The translations under genes and the position numbers were made by a program. A stretch of 51,449 nt of DNA from Spirogloea muscicola (taxonomy: Eukaryota; Streptophyta; Zygnematophyceae; Spirogloeales; Spirogloeaceae), in contig WELB01000058.1 in assembly GCA_009602725.1 (NCBI GenBank), positions 112,567-164,015 of the forward strand. Reading direction: 5' to 3'. Under the pieces are notes generated by a model, which saw only the letters and a list, made by a program, of their open reading frames with translations, was not told the origin of the DNA and did not search any database. The stretch's first letter is position 1; each line of letters begins with the position of its first letter. Below, piece by piece: positions 34,471 through 46,100 of the stretch.

Positions 34471-37400
34471 TCAGCTAGCACCAATCGAAGTCGGGCCATT
34501 GAGCGTGTCATTTCTGTTCGGACCTGACATCTTCTTAGAGACGGGAACAGCATCGGGCTGGCTGAACATTGGGCTGCTGGAAGGGAAGCTATAAGAGAGA
34601 GAGGGCGTGAAGTCGCTGCCGGTTGCGGCCACTCGAGAAGGGGGAGGGAGGCCAGTCGCATCCACGCTAAACGATCGCAAGGGGACCTCGCCATCCAGAG
34701 GTAAGTCTTCGAGAGTCTGGCAATCACAGCACTTGAACGAGGATGATCACTACCTTCCTCATCTGTCATTCTTCTGTACCACCCATGAGCTGCTGTTATT
34801 GGAGGCACAAATGTCAACCAAGTGGCATGATCACCTCGCCTTACCTCACCTCATCCTTACATATCTCCAAATGAAGAGGGTCACGGCAGAGCATTTAACA
34901 TACTAATTACAGCTCAGTACTAGCAGTGAGGGCCGATGCCTCAACGAATTGGATGCATACAGCAAAAGGGGGGTGTAGTTACCCATGATGCCTGTTGCAG
35001 GACTTTGAGAATCTCTTTACACCGTTTCCGCTTGAACGCTATCTCTTCCTTCTCCTGCAACAGATCATCTAACAAAGATTCCCTGCCAAAAAACCCACAA
35101 CATGAACAATTATTCGGTCACTGTAGCCACTCATACAAGCCCCTGGTGCTGGTCAGAGTGCTCAATCTGCAGCACCTAAGGTATACAGTCTGTATGCCTG
35201 CTTGAACCTGCTCCAATCTGCCTCCTGCTTTCTTTCCTTGTCACTTGCAAACACGAAACATGCAAGATGGAAAAACGCAGCATTTCAAGTGCCTAAGTAA
35301 GATCAAAATACCTATACAAGTGACGGATAAATACGTTGTGTAGCTCCCTTTTGACCTGATTGACCTGCGAAATACATAGTCCTCACTTAAGCAAACAAAA
35401 ATCTCTCCAGGTTTGAGTTATTTACTTCTCTATGCGGAGCTAGCCAGCCTCCGTGTAATCATTACAGAGCCAAATGCTTTTAACAACAATGTGGATGATA
35501 TGGAGAGCACAAATCCGTCTACCAGGAAGTGCATAATAGCCTTGGGTACTTGATCCTGCACATTCTTTCGCACAATGTCATAATAGGACTTCAGAAGGAG
35601 CTTGGTAACAGCTATTTCTGTTGCCTCCTGCTCTGTGTGCACGTCACTTGCCCTCAGGACAGCTGGTGGCTGCAAGGCAGCAACCACGCGAATCCCCAGT
35701 CAGTAGTGATACATGAGATTAAGAAGTAGTCAATGGAGTTGGGTGATGTCAGGCTGATGCATAGATTTACTATGTCGCACCTCCTTGAGAAGGATGCTCT
35801 GCGGTAACTCCTGCAGGGGCTCTGTGAGTGAGCTTGCAAGGGACGCTGTCCTTCCACTCAGACTTCTATGCTCCTGGCTTGATGAGAATATTGAGGAAAT
35901 CCCCCAACCACCTTATTCACAGCAAGCAATGGAAAACAAGCATGACATGCAACGACAATCAACTTTAACCCCATATATATACTCCAGTCGTGTCATGTAT
36001 TGATGTGACTAGCTCACATGTGTGCATAAGCTATTGGTCCAGGTTCACATACATTTCTATTGTTGAGCCTTGCAAGTTCCATTTGCACGCTAACATACAA
36101 TTTGTGAGTATGCTGACGGCAAGTACCTGATGTTGTGGGCTTCTCAGAGTGGTGCCCATTGTGAATGGACAAGCGAGCAGCCTGTAAGAAGGAATAGCAG
36201 ACAAGCAGCCAGGACTATCTGAGGAGGTCTCTAGTCAAAATCTGAAGCACGTTGGACCTCATGAGTAGACAATATTGCTAACACAGCTTGTTACAGAAGA
36301 CAGCTTGCTTCGTCCTCTTTTGAAGGAAATGTGTGTCCCCGTCATTTGGAATGGCAACAAGGGCAACATTGCTTCAAAAAGTGCAGACGGTCCGCAATAA
36401 CTGGGGTTAGGGGAGGGATTGCTCACAGAGTCAGCAACCACATTGACAGAGAGCCCATTGCGTGCTAGTATTGCTCGGGCTTTGGTTGGAGATTTTTCTG
36501 GGACCCTTTCTAATGGTTGCTCCTTCCAATCTGTCACTTCATTCTGCAATATTCATAAACAGAGCCAACATGTGACAACCTAGTACCCTCAGGTGCCCCG
36601 ATGCATGGAAGCACTAAGGACAGTACAAGCAAGACATGTTCACACCAGTCGAATAAGGAATGCCTAGTTAAGAATAGAAGTAGACTCAGACATGCCTCAT
36701 CCCTTGTATTTAGATACCTTCACAGATAGGCGGCTCTGTTGAAGAGCAACCTCGACTGCTTTGCTACCTCCAATGAAACTTGGATGGGAGGTGTTGATGT
36801 AGCCCATCTGATTGCCCATAGACGACGAATTTTAGCGCGTGCAGAGTGTGTTGTAAGCTCCTGTAAGCTCCTCACCATCTTGCTTAAGGCATGCGAACTG
36901 TAAGCAGCAAATCCATGGCATAGCAATTTTTGTATGCATCGCAAAAAAAACTTCTAAGTCAGATCAGATGCAACAAGTAGACAGTTCAACTCCAATCCTA
37001 TCAGCTCAAGCATTTGAGCAATCTTAAGAACCAGCTCTAACCTCCATGTTGACGAGGTGGCCAATCATAGTCTCAGCAGGAGCTAGCCCCTCCCTCAGGA
37101 AGCTGCCAACAGTCTCTTCAACCTTCCGTCTCAAATTGGGAAATCTTTGCAACTGGTATGTTTCACAACGATGTGAGATCTGAGCAGTGCACACATTTGA
37201 GAGTTGATGTCATCAAGCATTCCAGTATTGGCGGAGCGTGAGTTGCAAGTGACCTTGAACCAAAGAAAGGATGAGATAATGCAGAGCAAGTTTCAAAGGA
37301 CTTGCTGACAGTTGCTTCTGTCCTCCGAAGACTTTAGGCTGGAGTCATATCCCTCTCCTCCATCATTGAGGTCTTGCACAGGAGCAAATTTGCATGTATC

Positions 37401-40400
37401 CACATAATGCATGCATGCTTGTGAAGAATGTCACCTTCACTAGTTCGTCATATATAAATCGTGCACATTGAAGACTTGGGTCATACAATCGTGCGATTTG
37501 TCTCCTTATCAGCACCTCAAAGGGAACCTGCACACAGTACGTCAATTAGCAGTCTAACAAACAACTCAAGTCAATGCAATAATAATGTCGTCAAATCATC
37601 AAAGTCGACCACAGCAACCGAGCAGCAGCAACCAACAACTTGCATGCTAAGCAAGTTGAGGGACAAGTAAGTACGCAACCGTAGATACACCCTCCGTGCA
37701 CTAGATACTCACCTCAGGAACAAACAAGACATTCTTGGGTCCCGTGGCATTTTGTATTGCGGTACGGATATCATCGTCAGTAAGATCGTCACAAGGATCC
37801 AATTCCTGTTACATCCATGTGGCAAACAGTGAGCTGTGCTACTCTGCCCAGAAGCACATACAGGACATCTACAGCAACAAAATATGGCCATGCAGAAGAG
37901 CAAGCACTGATCAGACTACCAATTCAAGACCTCCAACTACTTCAGACAGAAGCAAGTACTTTTGGCAAAAAGTATTTTAGGCATCTCCTATCTGCCCCTT
38001 AACCATTCAAAACGAGGGCACCAGGCACTCCCCCTTTTAACACTAGTTAACACTACCGCTTACAAGGAAGTCAGCAAAGTACATGTGAGTTTATCCTTGT
38101 CAACAATCACGGCCATGTTTGTATCAAAGAAACGGTCGATCAGAGTGCAGCAAGCCTTTACCTCCAGACTTTTGACAAAAATTGCTTGGAAAATGTAATG
38201 AATACGAGCCCCTCCAGAGAGCTCAGTTGTGGACATCTCTTCGTTTTTGCCATCGACAATGGATGAGAAAGCTGCAAAGAATCCAACACTGGATAGCCTT
38301 CAGGATATTGACCACTGATCCACAACATCAGCAGATTTGACAGCCTGCTTGATGGGCCTCCTCTTTCAGTGGCTTACAAAAGCCTCAAGGGGACCATTAT
38401 ATGGAGAGGTACCATGTGTGTTGACTAGCTAACCTTCTGAATTACCTTGAGAGTATTTTGTCAGTATATCAAGGAGAAGGACTCCGCGCCCTGCCTGGTA
38501 AGAGAAGAGACACTTGCAGCAGCATGAATAAATGTGGAGCCCTTGTTTAACATGGGCATTGTGTATCGTAATGCAAGCAAGCCTCAAGCACTTGCACGCA
38601 AGCCTGACTCACATATCAAGTTTGCACGAAGGCTTGCTAGTGCAAGGCCAGTGATGGTCAGGATATTCTGCATGTAGCTATTTACCTTGTCCGTCAGCTC
38701 ACCATAACTAATTAACTCCTTTTGCAAAGTAACCATCTGTGTGTTGATTCGGGCCTTGAGTTCAGGTAGAATGACTCGGATGTGCTGTACAAGTATCTGA
38801 GGCATTCAATAACATCAATGCAATTGGTCATCTGCAATTGAACAAAATGATGACAAGCTTGCACCACCAGAGCTCGATTGCCCTCCTGAAAGGACAAGTC
38901 GATACTGCACATCTGCAGACATTGAAGACCCAAGGTCCTGCTATCCAAATACACACTTGTCTGACACATCCATTGCTCAGCAAACATTCACCTGGTTAAG
39001 CTTCTTTGCAAGCTGGGGGATGCCGCATCTGTCAGCAAGGTTGTGATACACCTGTTGCAGACGAAAGTAAGACCAATGTAGTCATGCCTCTAGTCTAACT
39101 TGGCCAACTATAAGTACAGAGAGTGCACAAGAAGGTTACATCTGAAGAGAGGTCTATGATGGTCCAAGACGCATGATGAAGTGATGCAGGCTCCTCTGAC
39201 TATGACTTCTTAATCTGCTTGTGTGATGCTGACATTAAGCAGCTACTACTTTCTCCATGAAATCACTACGAGCTAGAACTGGGTGAAAGAGTAATCAAAA
39301 CGATTCTTGTGCTATTCAGATGTGCTGAGCACATCCTCTGAACATTTGTTCCACAATACCGGGCGACTGTTGAAGAAAGATTCTTCATAATCAAGAGCAT
39401 CTCTTATCTCCTTGTTCTCGTCAATATCCTAAAGGGACAGACACGCTCGTCAGGCATCAATCCAATGACAACAGTACACAAGTGCAAAGATATGGGCCCA
39501 ACGGACCAAATCAGAACCCTTTGAGTCGATTATATTTCCACTTACAATAGCTCTCCTGCTTCTTACATTGCCGAGACCAAGATAGGCATCCTGTTCTTAC
39601 TCCTTGGCTGCGATTGACCACTCCAATGTAACCTAAACGCAAGGGAATGACATTCCCGAGCAGAAAATTGCGTGCGTCTGTTCCACGATCCATGATGTCC
39701 AACTGCACCGCAAGCACAGCTTCAGAACACTTTTCTTTGCTGACATCAAGTGAGACTCTGGCAAGACTTGTCTGCTCCGGTACAGACACTAATGTGTAAA
39801 CACTAATCAGTAATCAGGAGGATTGAGCCACATTGGGCTGACCTTGGTGATGACTCCAATTGTGCGAGAGCCTGTTTCACACACAGCAACAGGGCAAATA
39901 TGACGAGATTTACAGGTGAGGCGTGGTCGGTTGTAAGCCTTCGCATTTGTACATGCATTGCCAATTGGGTACAATAGGGCTACAACTTACAACATGTTGC
40001 TACACCCTGGAATGTCTGCTTTTCAAAAGGGCTGGCTATGCTTATTGGCTGTAACCTTCTGCCAATGCAGTGAATATCATTTGTTTGACACAGATGGTTG
40101 GGCAAGACAAATTGCAGTCAGAAGCAACTGACCATCAGGATCAGCTATGCGGGCCATTTGTAGAGCATCGGAGTTGGCCAGGTCGGCATTGGCTGGCGAG
40201 ACGGCCAGGATGATGCAGGTCTCGTGCTTGATGTAGCTGAGCACCATCGTGCGCACTCGCGCTTCGATATCGTTAGGCTGGTCTCCAACTGGCACTTTGG
40301 TGATTCCGGGGAGATCCACCAATGTGATGTTGAGCACCCTTGGAGAGTAGACCTTGAGCCTGATCTGCTTGTCAGAGATTCCCTTGTTCTGGCCGACCTC

Positions 40401-40989
40401 TCGCGCCGTCTCAGCCTGCCGTAATAGGAGGAAGTCAGTCAAGAAGGGCATGAGAAGGAAGCCTTGAGATAAGATGACAGTGCGCCCAAACTTGTACTGC
40501 TGCCACACATGCCTCAAAGGCGACTCTGGTCAAGGTAAGTAGTCCAGCATCGCTACAGTAAGCCCATTGAAGGAGTACCTGAATTTCTTTTCGTATTAGG
40601 CCAAAGTCTGTGAAGCGCCTGCCAGGAAGGTGCAAGAATTCGCCCCATTCTTCGCCACCTTTGGAGGCCCCACCCACGGGGCCGCCGGGGGCCGGCTCTT
40701 GATCATCCTTGACTCTTGCGGGAATCTGCACCAGCTGCAGCACCAGCGGCCGACGGGTGCAGACGTCTGCGCCTCGCGGCAGGAAGTCCCGCCCGACCAG
40801 TGCCTCGAGGACGCTGGACTTGCCGCTGCTCTGGCTCCCCACCACCGCGACCTGGGGGAGGTCGATGGTCGACGCGGATCCGAGCTGCGCGAAGATGTCC
40901 TGCAGCTTGTTGACGAGCGGGATGACGGACTGGCCCAGCAGGACGTCCGGGGGCGGGCCGGCGCCCGCCGCCGCCGGCACCGGCGCCAT
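34471..40989 (-). CDS. DRP3: DRP3-type dynamin-related GTPase (about 20 exons)
   Basis: DRP3/Dnm1 dynamins polymerise around mitochondria and peroxisomes and divide them using GTP. Well-phased exons include 40989-40579, 40415-40133, 39871-39843, 39702-39601, 39428-39360, 39051-38992, 38796-38613, 38490-38446, 38271-38162, 37805-37713, 37527-37435, 37179-37042, 36807-36718, 36543-36427, 35669-35523, 35364-35312, 35082-34983 and 34716-34471. The region 35780-36190 holds one or two linker exons I could not settle. GTPase motifs: G1 [24 protein letters not shown]3 DLPG, and G4 TKLD formed across exons 3 and 4 ([15 protein letters not shown]). The middle domain has AKKLNQ and [11 protein letters not shown]. 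The GED has [20 protein letters not shown] and [12 protein letters not shown]. There is no PH or Pro-rich domain. Roughly 800-850 residues. ATG 40989 is the first Met in frame with the GTPase domain. Confidence 0.92.
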
Positions 40990-41110
40990 GGAGCTGCCGC
41001 GCCCCAGGCCCGAGCTGCACCTCGGCCCACGCCGTGCAGCCCCTGCGACGGCCTCAGAGGGAGCCCTGCGACGGGCGCGAGGCCACTCCCAGGACTCGAT
41101 GCCGCCGGAA

Positions 41111-41142
<32 letters not shown>

Positions 41143-41349
41143 TGAGGCGGCGGCGGCTCTGGCGGCGGGCGACCGCTCCGCGACTGACGCACGATCTGAC
41201 CACCTGGCGCGTGGGGGAGCCGACGCCCCCTCGCAGACGGCGAGCTCACCCAGCGTGGGGAACGAGCCGCACTTGCGCTTTGGCTGCGGCACAGTGGGCG
41301 GGCTTGGAACGGCTGCGGACCACGTCAAACAAGTATGCGGCTGCTGGGA
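40990..41349 (-). promoter_or_regulatory. GC-rich dynamin 5' region with (GGC)n run
   Basis: A (GGC)n tract at 41113-41170, interrupted by GCT and TCT, lies about 125 bp upstream of the dynamin ATG. Open frames through it on both strands encode Ala, Gly or Arg runs and are artefacts. It probably contains 5' UTR and promoter. Confidence 0.4.
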
Positions 41350-41900
41350 CTCAAAGAGCGGCTGTGAAAGCCAGCCGGGCGAATACAGAGGGTGTTGATG
41401 AAAGTACTGGCGGAGCCACAGGCCAGGCAGACCACATCGCGTGCCCTCGGGACCCCAGCTTACACTTCTGCCGACGACCTGCCCGTCGCCCCTGTCGCCT
41501 TCCTATGTCTGCCCGTCTCAGCGTCACAGCCTGACAGTGCCGCGCCGCTGGCTTGCTTTAGCACAGCCCTTGCTCTTCTTGCCCACTTTGGGAGAGCCAC
41601 ATTCTTTGGCCTCCCTCTCATCCTCTCATCTGCGTGCTGGCCGTGCTCTCGCTGCGGCCTCCAGCTTTCGTCAGGGGGATGCTTTTCCGGCAGCTAGTCT
41701 GTCGGATCTGCGGCTCCTCACTCGTGACTACTGAGTGATCAATCCTCCCCCTGTTCTGACATGGCATCTTCAGGCCCCTTTGTAGCTTCTCAACGCTTGT
41801 AGGCCCCTCCGAAACCTTTGTCAATTCTTTTTGGGCTGGCTTTTCGCAGCCCTTGCCCCCATGGGGCGTGCCACTTCTTCTCATTACGCACCGCTCGCCT
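41350..41900 (+). repeat. Dispersed-repeat copies, mostly plus orientation
   Basis: A reverse module (GCGGCTGTGAAAGCCAGCC, 41358-41376) comes first. Then plus-oriented TCTGCGTGCTGGCCGTGC (41629), GTCGGATCTGCGGCTCCTCA, CTCGTGACTACTGAGTGATC and the stem-loop GGGCTGGCTTTTCGCAGCCC (41834) followed by GGGGCGTGCCACTTCTTC. That last stretch is nearly the reverse complement of 8730-8765 in the retroelement tail, which links the dispersed copies to the retroelement. Confidence 0.7.
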
Positions 41901-42554
41901 TCATGCGGATCCCGTCAAGCTGCACCGAGCCGTGCTCTGCACATCGTCGACCACCTATTAAGAACCCCATGACCGCTCCCCAAGCTAGTCCTGACGCTCT
42001 CGAGGGCGATGACTGTCGCAAGCAACCTCGCACGTCAGTTGACATGAGCAGCTGCTCCAACAGCTTCATGCATACGCTGTATTTTGCCACTGCTCTGCCC
42101 CACGTTTGGCCAAAGCCCACAACACATCCAACCTACAAGGACCTAGCAGTGGCAAGGCTGCACGTTAGCTTCTTGCCATGGCAGTCAGCATGTAAGAATG
42201 CAGCATGAGCTCCTTGCCTATGGCCCATCAAAGGCATGTCAGCATGGGGTCCTTGCCGATGGCCCATACATGGCATGTCAGCCTAATTCTGTCGCAGGCA
42301 ACATGAGAGTGTGTCATGCCCATTATTGACTGCCCTTTATTTGGTGGCACTGTTGGCCTCTCTCATAGCCTCGACGTGTTTACAAGTCGGACGGGCATCA
42401 ATCAGCGACCACTACGTGCTGAAACAAAGTCACTGAGCGGGTCAGCTTAGCAGCACGTGATGGACAGCTGTCGATGTGCTTGCATTTGTACTTTCCACGA
42501 AGGCCCTCCTCAAATTACTCAATACACACTCCAACTCTCCTTCCCTAGTCGCGC
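41901..42554. other. Intergenic, with a short 39-bp tandem duplication
   Basis: Two 39-bp units at 42201-42239 and 42240-42278 share CAGCATG, TCCTTGCC, ATGGCCCAT and GGCATGT. The rest of the stretch shows no conserved coding sequence or RNA gene. Confidence 0.55.
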
Positions 42555-42810
42555 GGCTTCTCTCCTTCATCAGCGTGCTTGGCGCTCTCTAAATTAGGCC
42601 ACCAGCTTCCGGCGGCGCTTTGGCTCCCCAAATTAGCCTGTCGGATCCGTGCATGCTCACTCGTGAGTATCATCATCACAGTGTCACCTTAGCCACCTTA
42701 GCATAGGGCTTCGTTTTATGTAGCCCCAGATTTTGCACTGATTTCTTCCTGAACAATGCATGGGCTTGCATCGGGCACCCTTGTATTCCGAGCGCGCCCG
42801 CCCGCCATCT
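42555..42810 (+). repeat. Dispersed-repeat copy, plus orientation
   Basis: Blocks are CATCAGCGTGCTTGGCGC, TTAGGCCACCAGCTTCCGG, GCCTGTCGGATCCGTGCATG, CTCACTCGTGAGTATC and GTTTTATGTAGCCCCAGATT, ending in GCGCCCGCCCGCCATCTCTC. It closely parallels 19375-19660 and stops about 330 bp before the EMC1 start codon. Confidence 0.7.
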
Positions 42811-43140
42811 CTCCCCCATTCATTCGTTGTCAAGCGCACCGCGCGCCTGCGCTTTTGTCGCTGTAGGACCTTCGCCGCTCGGGAGGCTGCCGGCGGCGAC
42901 CTGGGCCGCCGCCGCCGCCGCCGCCGCCGCCCCTCGCGCCTCGCCGCGGCGCTGCAAGGAGGTTCCGTCGCCGTCGCCGCCTGCTGCGGTCCTCCCAAAT
43001 CGGCGCCCAGCGCAGCTTACCTTTGGCACTGATGGGAGCGGCTTGCAGCTCGTGACCGGCTCTTGGGGGACGGCCCTGAAGCCCCCGGCCGCAGAGGGAC
43101 GCCTTCGCGGAGCCCGATCCTTGCTGCCTCGGCGGCTGCC
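42811..43140 (+). promoter_or_regulatory. EMC1 5' region with (GCC)n run
   Basis: GC-rich sequence with a (GCC)n tract at 42905-42931, presumably promoter and 5' UTR of EMC1. No TATA box is evident. Open frames on both strands here are GC artefacts. Confidence 0.4.
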
Positions 43141-46100
43141 ATGAAGCCCCAACACTCGCCACGCCGGGGCCTCCTGCTGTTGCTCTGCGCCACGCTTCCT
43201 CTGCTCGGACATGCCTTGTTTGAGGACCAAGTCGGCATGTCCGACTGGTGAGCTCCGCACCCGTCTGAGGCTGCCGTGGACAGCTCCGAATGCGGCTCGC
43301 TAGGAGAGACACCGAGAAGGCTTGATCACATTGCTTTGCAACGAGCAAAGCTGACGTACTCAGCAGCTCTAGTTCCTAAACCCAAACCCCAGCCCCACCC
43401 AAACCCTAATCCAAAGTCTAAATTATAAGAGAGCACATTGCCATGCTGCACAATGAGCAGCACGCATTGTCACAGTGCTCCTCCTCGCATCTGTACTTTG
43501 AGCTGATGCCGTGGAGGTTAAATGTCTTTTGCGTTATGGCAGGCACCAGTCATACATCGGCAAAGTGAAGCTAGCCAAGTTGCAGACTTACGGCCAGAGG
43601 AAGCGGGTTTTCGTTGCTACAGAACAGAACGTACTTGCTGCCCTCAACCTCCGTAGTGGCGAACTCAGTAAGTCCAAGTCACGAGCACCTTCTGGACTCA
43701 CACGCTATGCAAAGGTCATGCACAAGTATTGGATATACTACAAGATAAGAGTCCCACCCTCACTGACAGCCCGTGCAGTTAGCAGTAAAAAAGTCTCCAC
43801 AGCATAGTCATTTGCAGAGCCTCCTGATTTTTGCTTCACAGCTGAGCTTGCGTGAATCAGTGGAGACATCCAACATCTGACTTGAGCATAGATTTCCCCA
43901 CATGCAAACAGTCTGGAGGCATGCTTTTGCGCCTGGCGACCACATCGATGGGCTCCACATCTCAGGCAAATGTGAGTTACGCACTTCAGCGTGTGACAGC
44001 TACTCCTCTCTTGCTCTAAGCCGTCTGTTTCATTGCGGGCTTGTGTGCTTCCATTGGTTAAGACATTATACAAGAGCAGCAAACCTCTGCTAAGCAAAGG
44101 CCTGATCTTGGCACGTTGCTGGAGCACTCAAGGCCCTACATTCCTCGTGCACTGGAGCTCATGATTTACGTTGGGCAAGGGCGCGCCCTTTGGCAAACGC
44201 TGTGTCTATGGGGCCTTGGGGGCCACTCAATGAGGTCCTTTCATCCTTTCCCAACATTTGTTCTTGTCTGCATATGCCCCCGGATCAGATGTCATCACAC
44301 TGGTTGGGGGAGAAGCTCTACGGGCTTGGACAATGGTTGAGGGTACCCTCATCTGGGAGACAATTTTGCCTTCCTCAGCAAGCAAAGGCTTGAAGAAATC
44401 ACCAAGTCCCATACTGTTACTTCTTCAGACTTCAACTGACCAAGTAATGCTGTCAAAATCATAGCACTATCTTCCAATAAGACAAGGAGCAAATTGGATA
44501 GCAGGTGCTTGTGAGGCTCATTTTGAGGACGAAGTAGCGAGCTTCAGATTCAAGGAGAGTTGACTTGCAGTGATTATTGCTTTTATGCTAATACCATAGC
44601 CACTTGACAGATAGACTCCATTCTTTGGTGGAGCTGAGAGTCCTTCTTTCAATGTCTTGTACAGGTATCTGGGAGTAAGGATGTCCTGATTCTCGCAGGA
44701 GGTGTGCTGAGCATGATATCTGTGCTAGATGGCGTTGTTGTTTGGCAAGTAGAGACACAGGCAGACAGGTGAGCCTAGGGACTACACTGGCAAGGAGCCA
44801 ATAGCCATTGTGCAGGCAGGGTTGCTCATACTGCATGGATGCTTTCAACAAGTGTAAGTATAGTTTCTAAGAGTCAGATTGCCATCGAAGACTTTGACAT
44901 TGCAGATACTTGACATTTGAGCTGCATCCAGCAAATTAAAGTATAGCTATTGAACGCCATCTTCTGCTGCATGCAGCATTTTCCTCTCATCCAAGAGCAA
45001 CCTTGTATATACAAGTCACTCCTCAGGAGCACAGATTACCATCTCAGAGGTTGATATGGCTACCGGCACTACAAGGAAGGAAAAGAAGTTCCAAGCGACA
45101 TCCTCTGTACAGGAAAGACTTGCTCTTACTGGAGACACACTGTTCGGTCAGTCAAAGAGCTAACACTACTTCGTCTTGAACCATTGCTGAGAGGATCATA
45201 TTCATGCCGAAGCCCGTGGGGTGCATGCACTCCTCGTTTTTGTTGTATGTTCATGAGGCACCTGCTGTGATGCACATGCTGGTCAAGACAACGAATATGG
45301 AGAACGTCAGGAGTCAGGGATGGCTTCTTTCCAGCGAGTAAGAGGACGTCTCTGATGTGGGTGAAGCTATTATCTTGGTTGCAGCTGTTAGCCGTACTGG
45401 CGAGAGCATCTTCAGCGCCAGTTTGTCAGTGGCAAGCACAAGTGGCACAAACAAACTTCACGAAACATCAATTGCGTCCCTTTCTTCTCAAGCAACAAGT
45501 CTGTCAAATGCCTCATTGTGCTCATTGCACATACAGGGGGCAGTTTGTTTGACGGTAAACAGCATTGTCTTCATAGTTGAGGTGGGCTCTACAGCAGAGA
45601 CTCTCAAAGTGATGGGCGAATACAAGCTGCCGGTGATACTCACTGACAGTCTAGAATTGGATGATGGGAGACGCGTATTCACAATTGTTCAACCAGTTGG
45701 CTTGGAGACTGATCACAAGATCATGATCAAGGTGATCATAGCCAGCGCAATCGCTTGCTTTGCGCCTACAGGTTGCAGTATTGCCAGCCTGGGTGTTCTG
45801 CTAGATCTGCTCCCATTCATTATACATTTTTAATAGCTAACACGTGATTACCATAAATTGTGCAGACTGTGTCGACAGAGAGCGAGCTGCTGGGCCAAGA
45901 GGTAGTGAGCTTGGGACCAGAACGGGGCACCGTCTTGAAGGTCTTTCTGAATGCATACCTCAAGAAAGGGGGGGACGCCTATGGTTTCCGAGCTCTGGTG
46001 GTGTGCCAAGACCATTCATTGGCATTGTTGCAACAGGTACTTTGACTGTGGACCTCACAAATGGCGACTTGTATCCACGTCAAAGAGTCGTCAGAGAGTG

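Noticed and set aside
40709-41534. Long open frames on both strands around the DRP3 start
   Set aside because: Shadows of DRP3 exon 1 and of the (GGC)n tract; the true frame carries the GTPase motifs.
42820-43348. 172- and 146-residue minus-strand frames
   Set aside because: Antisense to the EMC1 promoter and exon 1, low-complexity, caused by (GCC)n.
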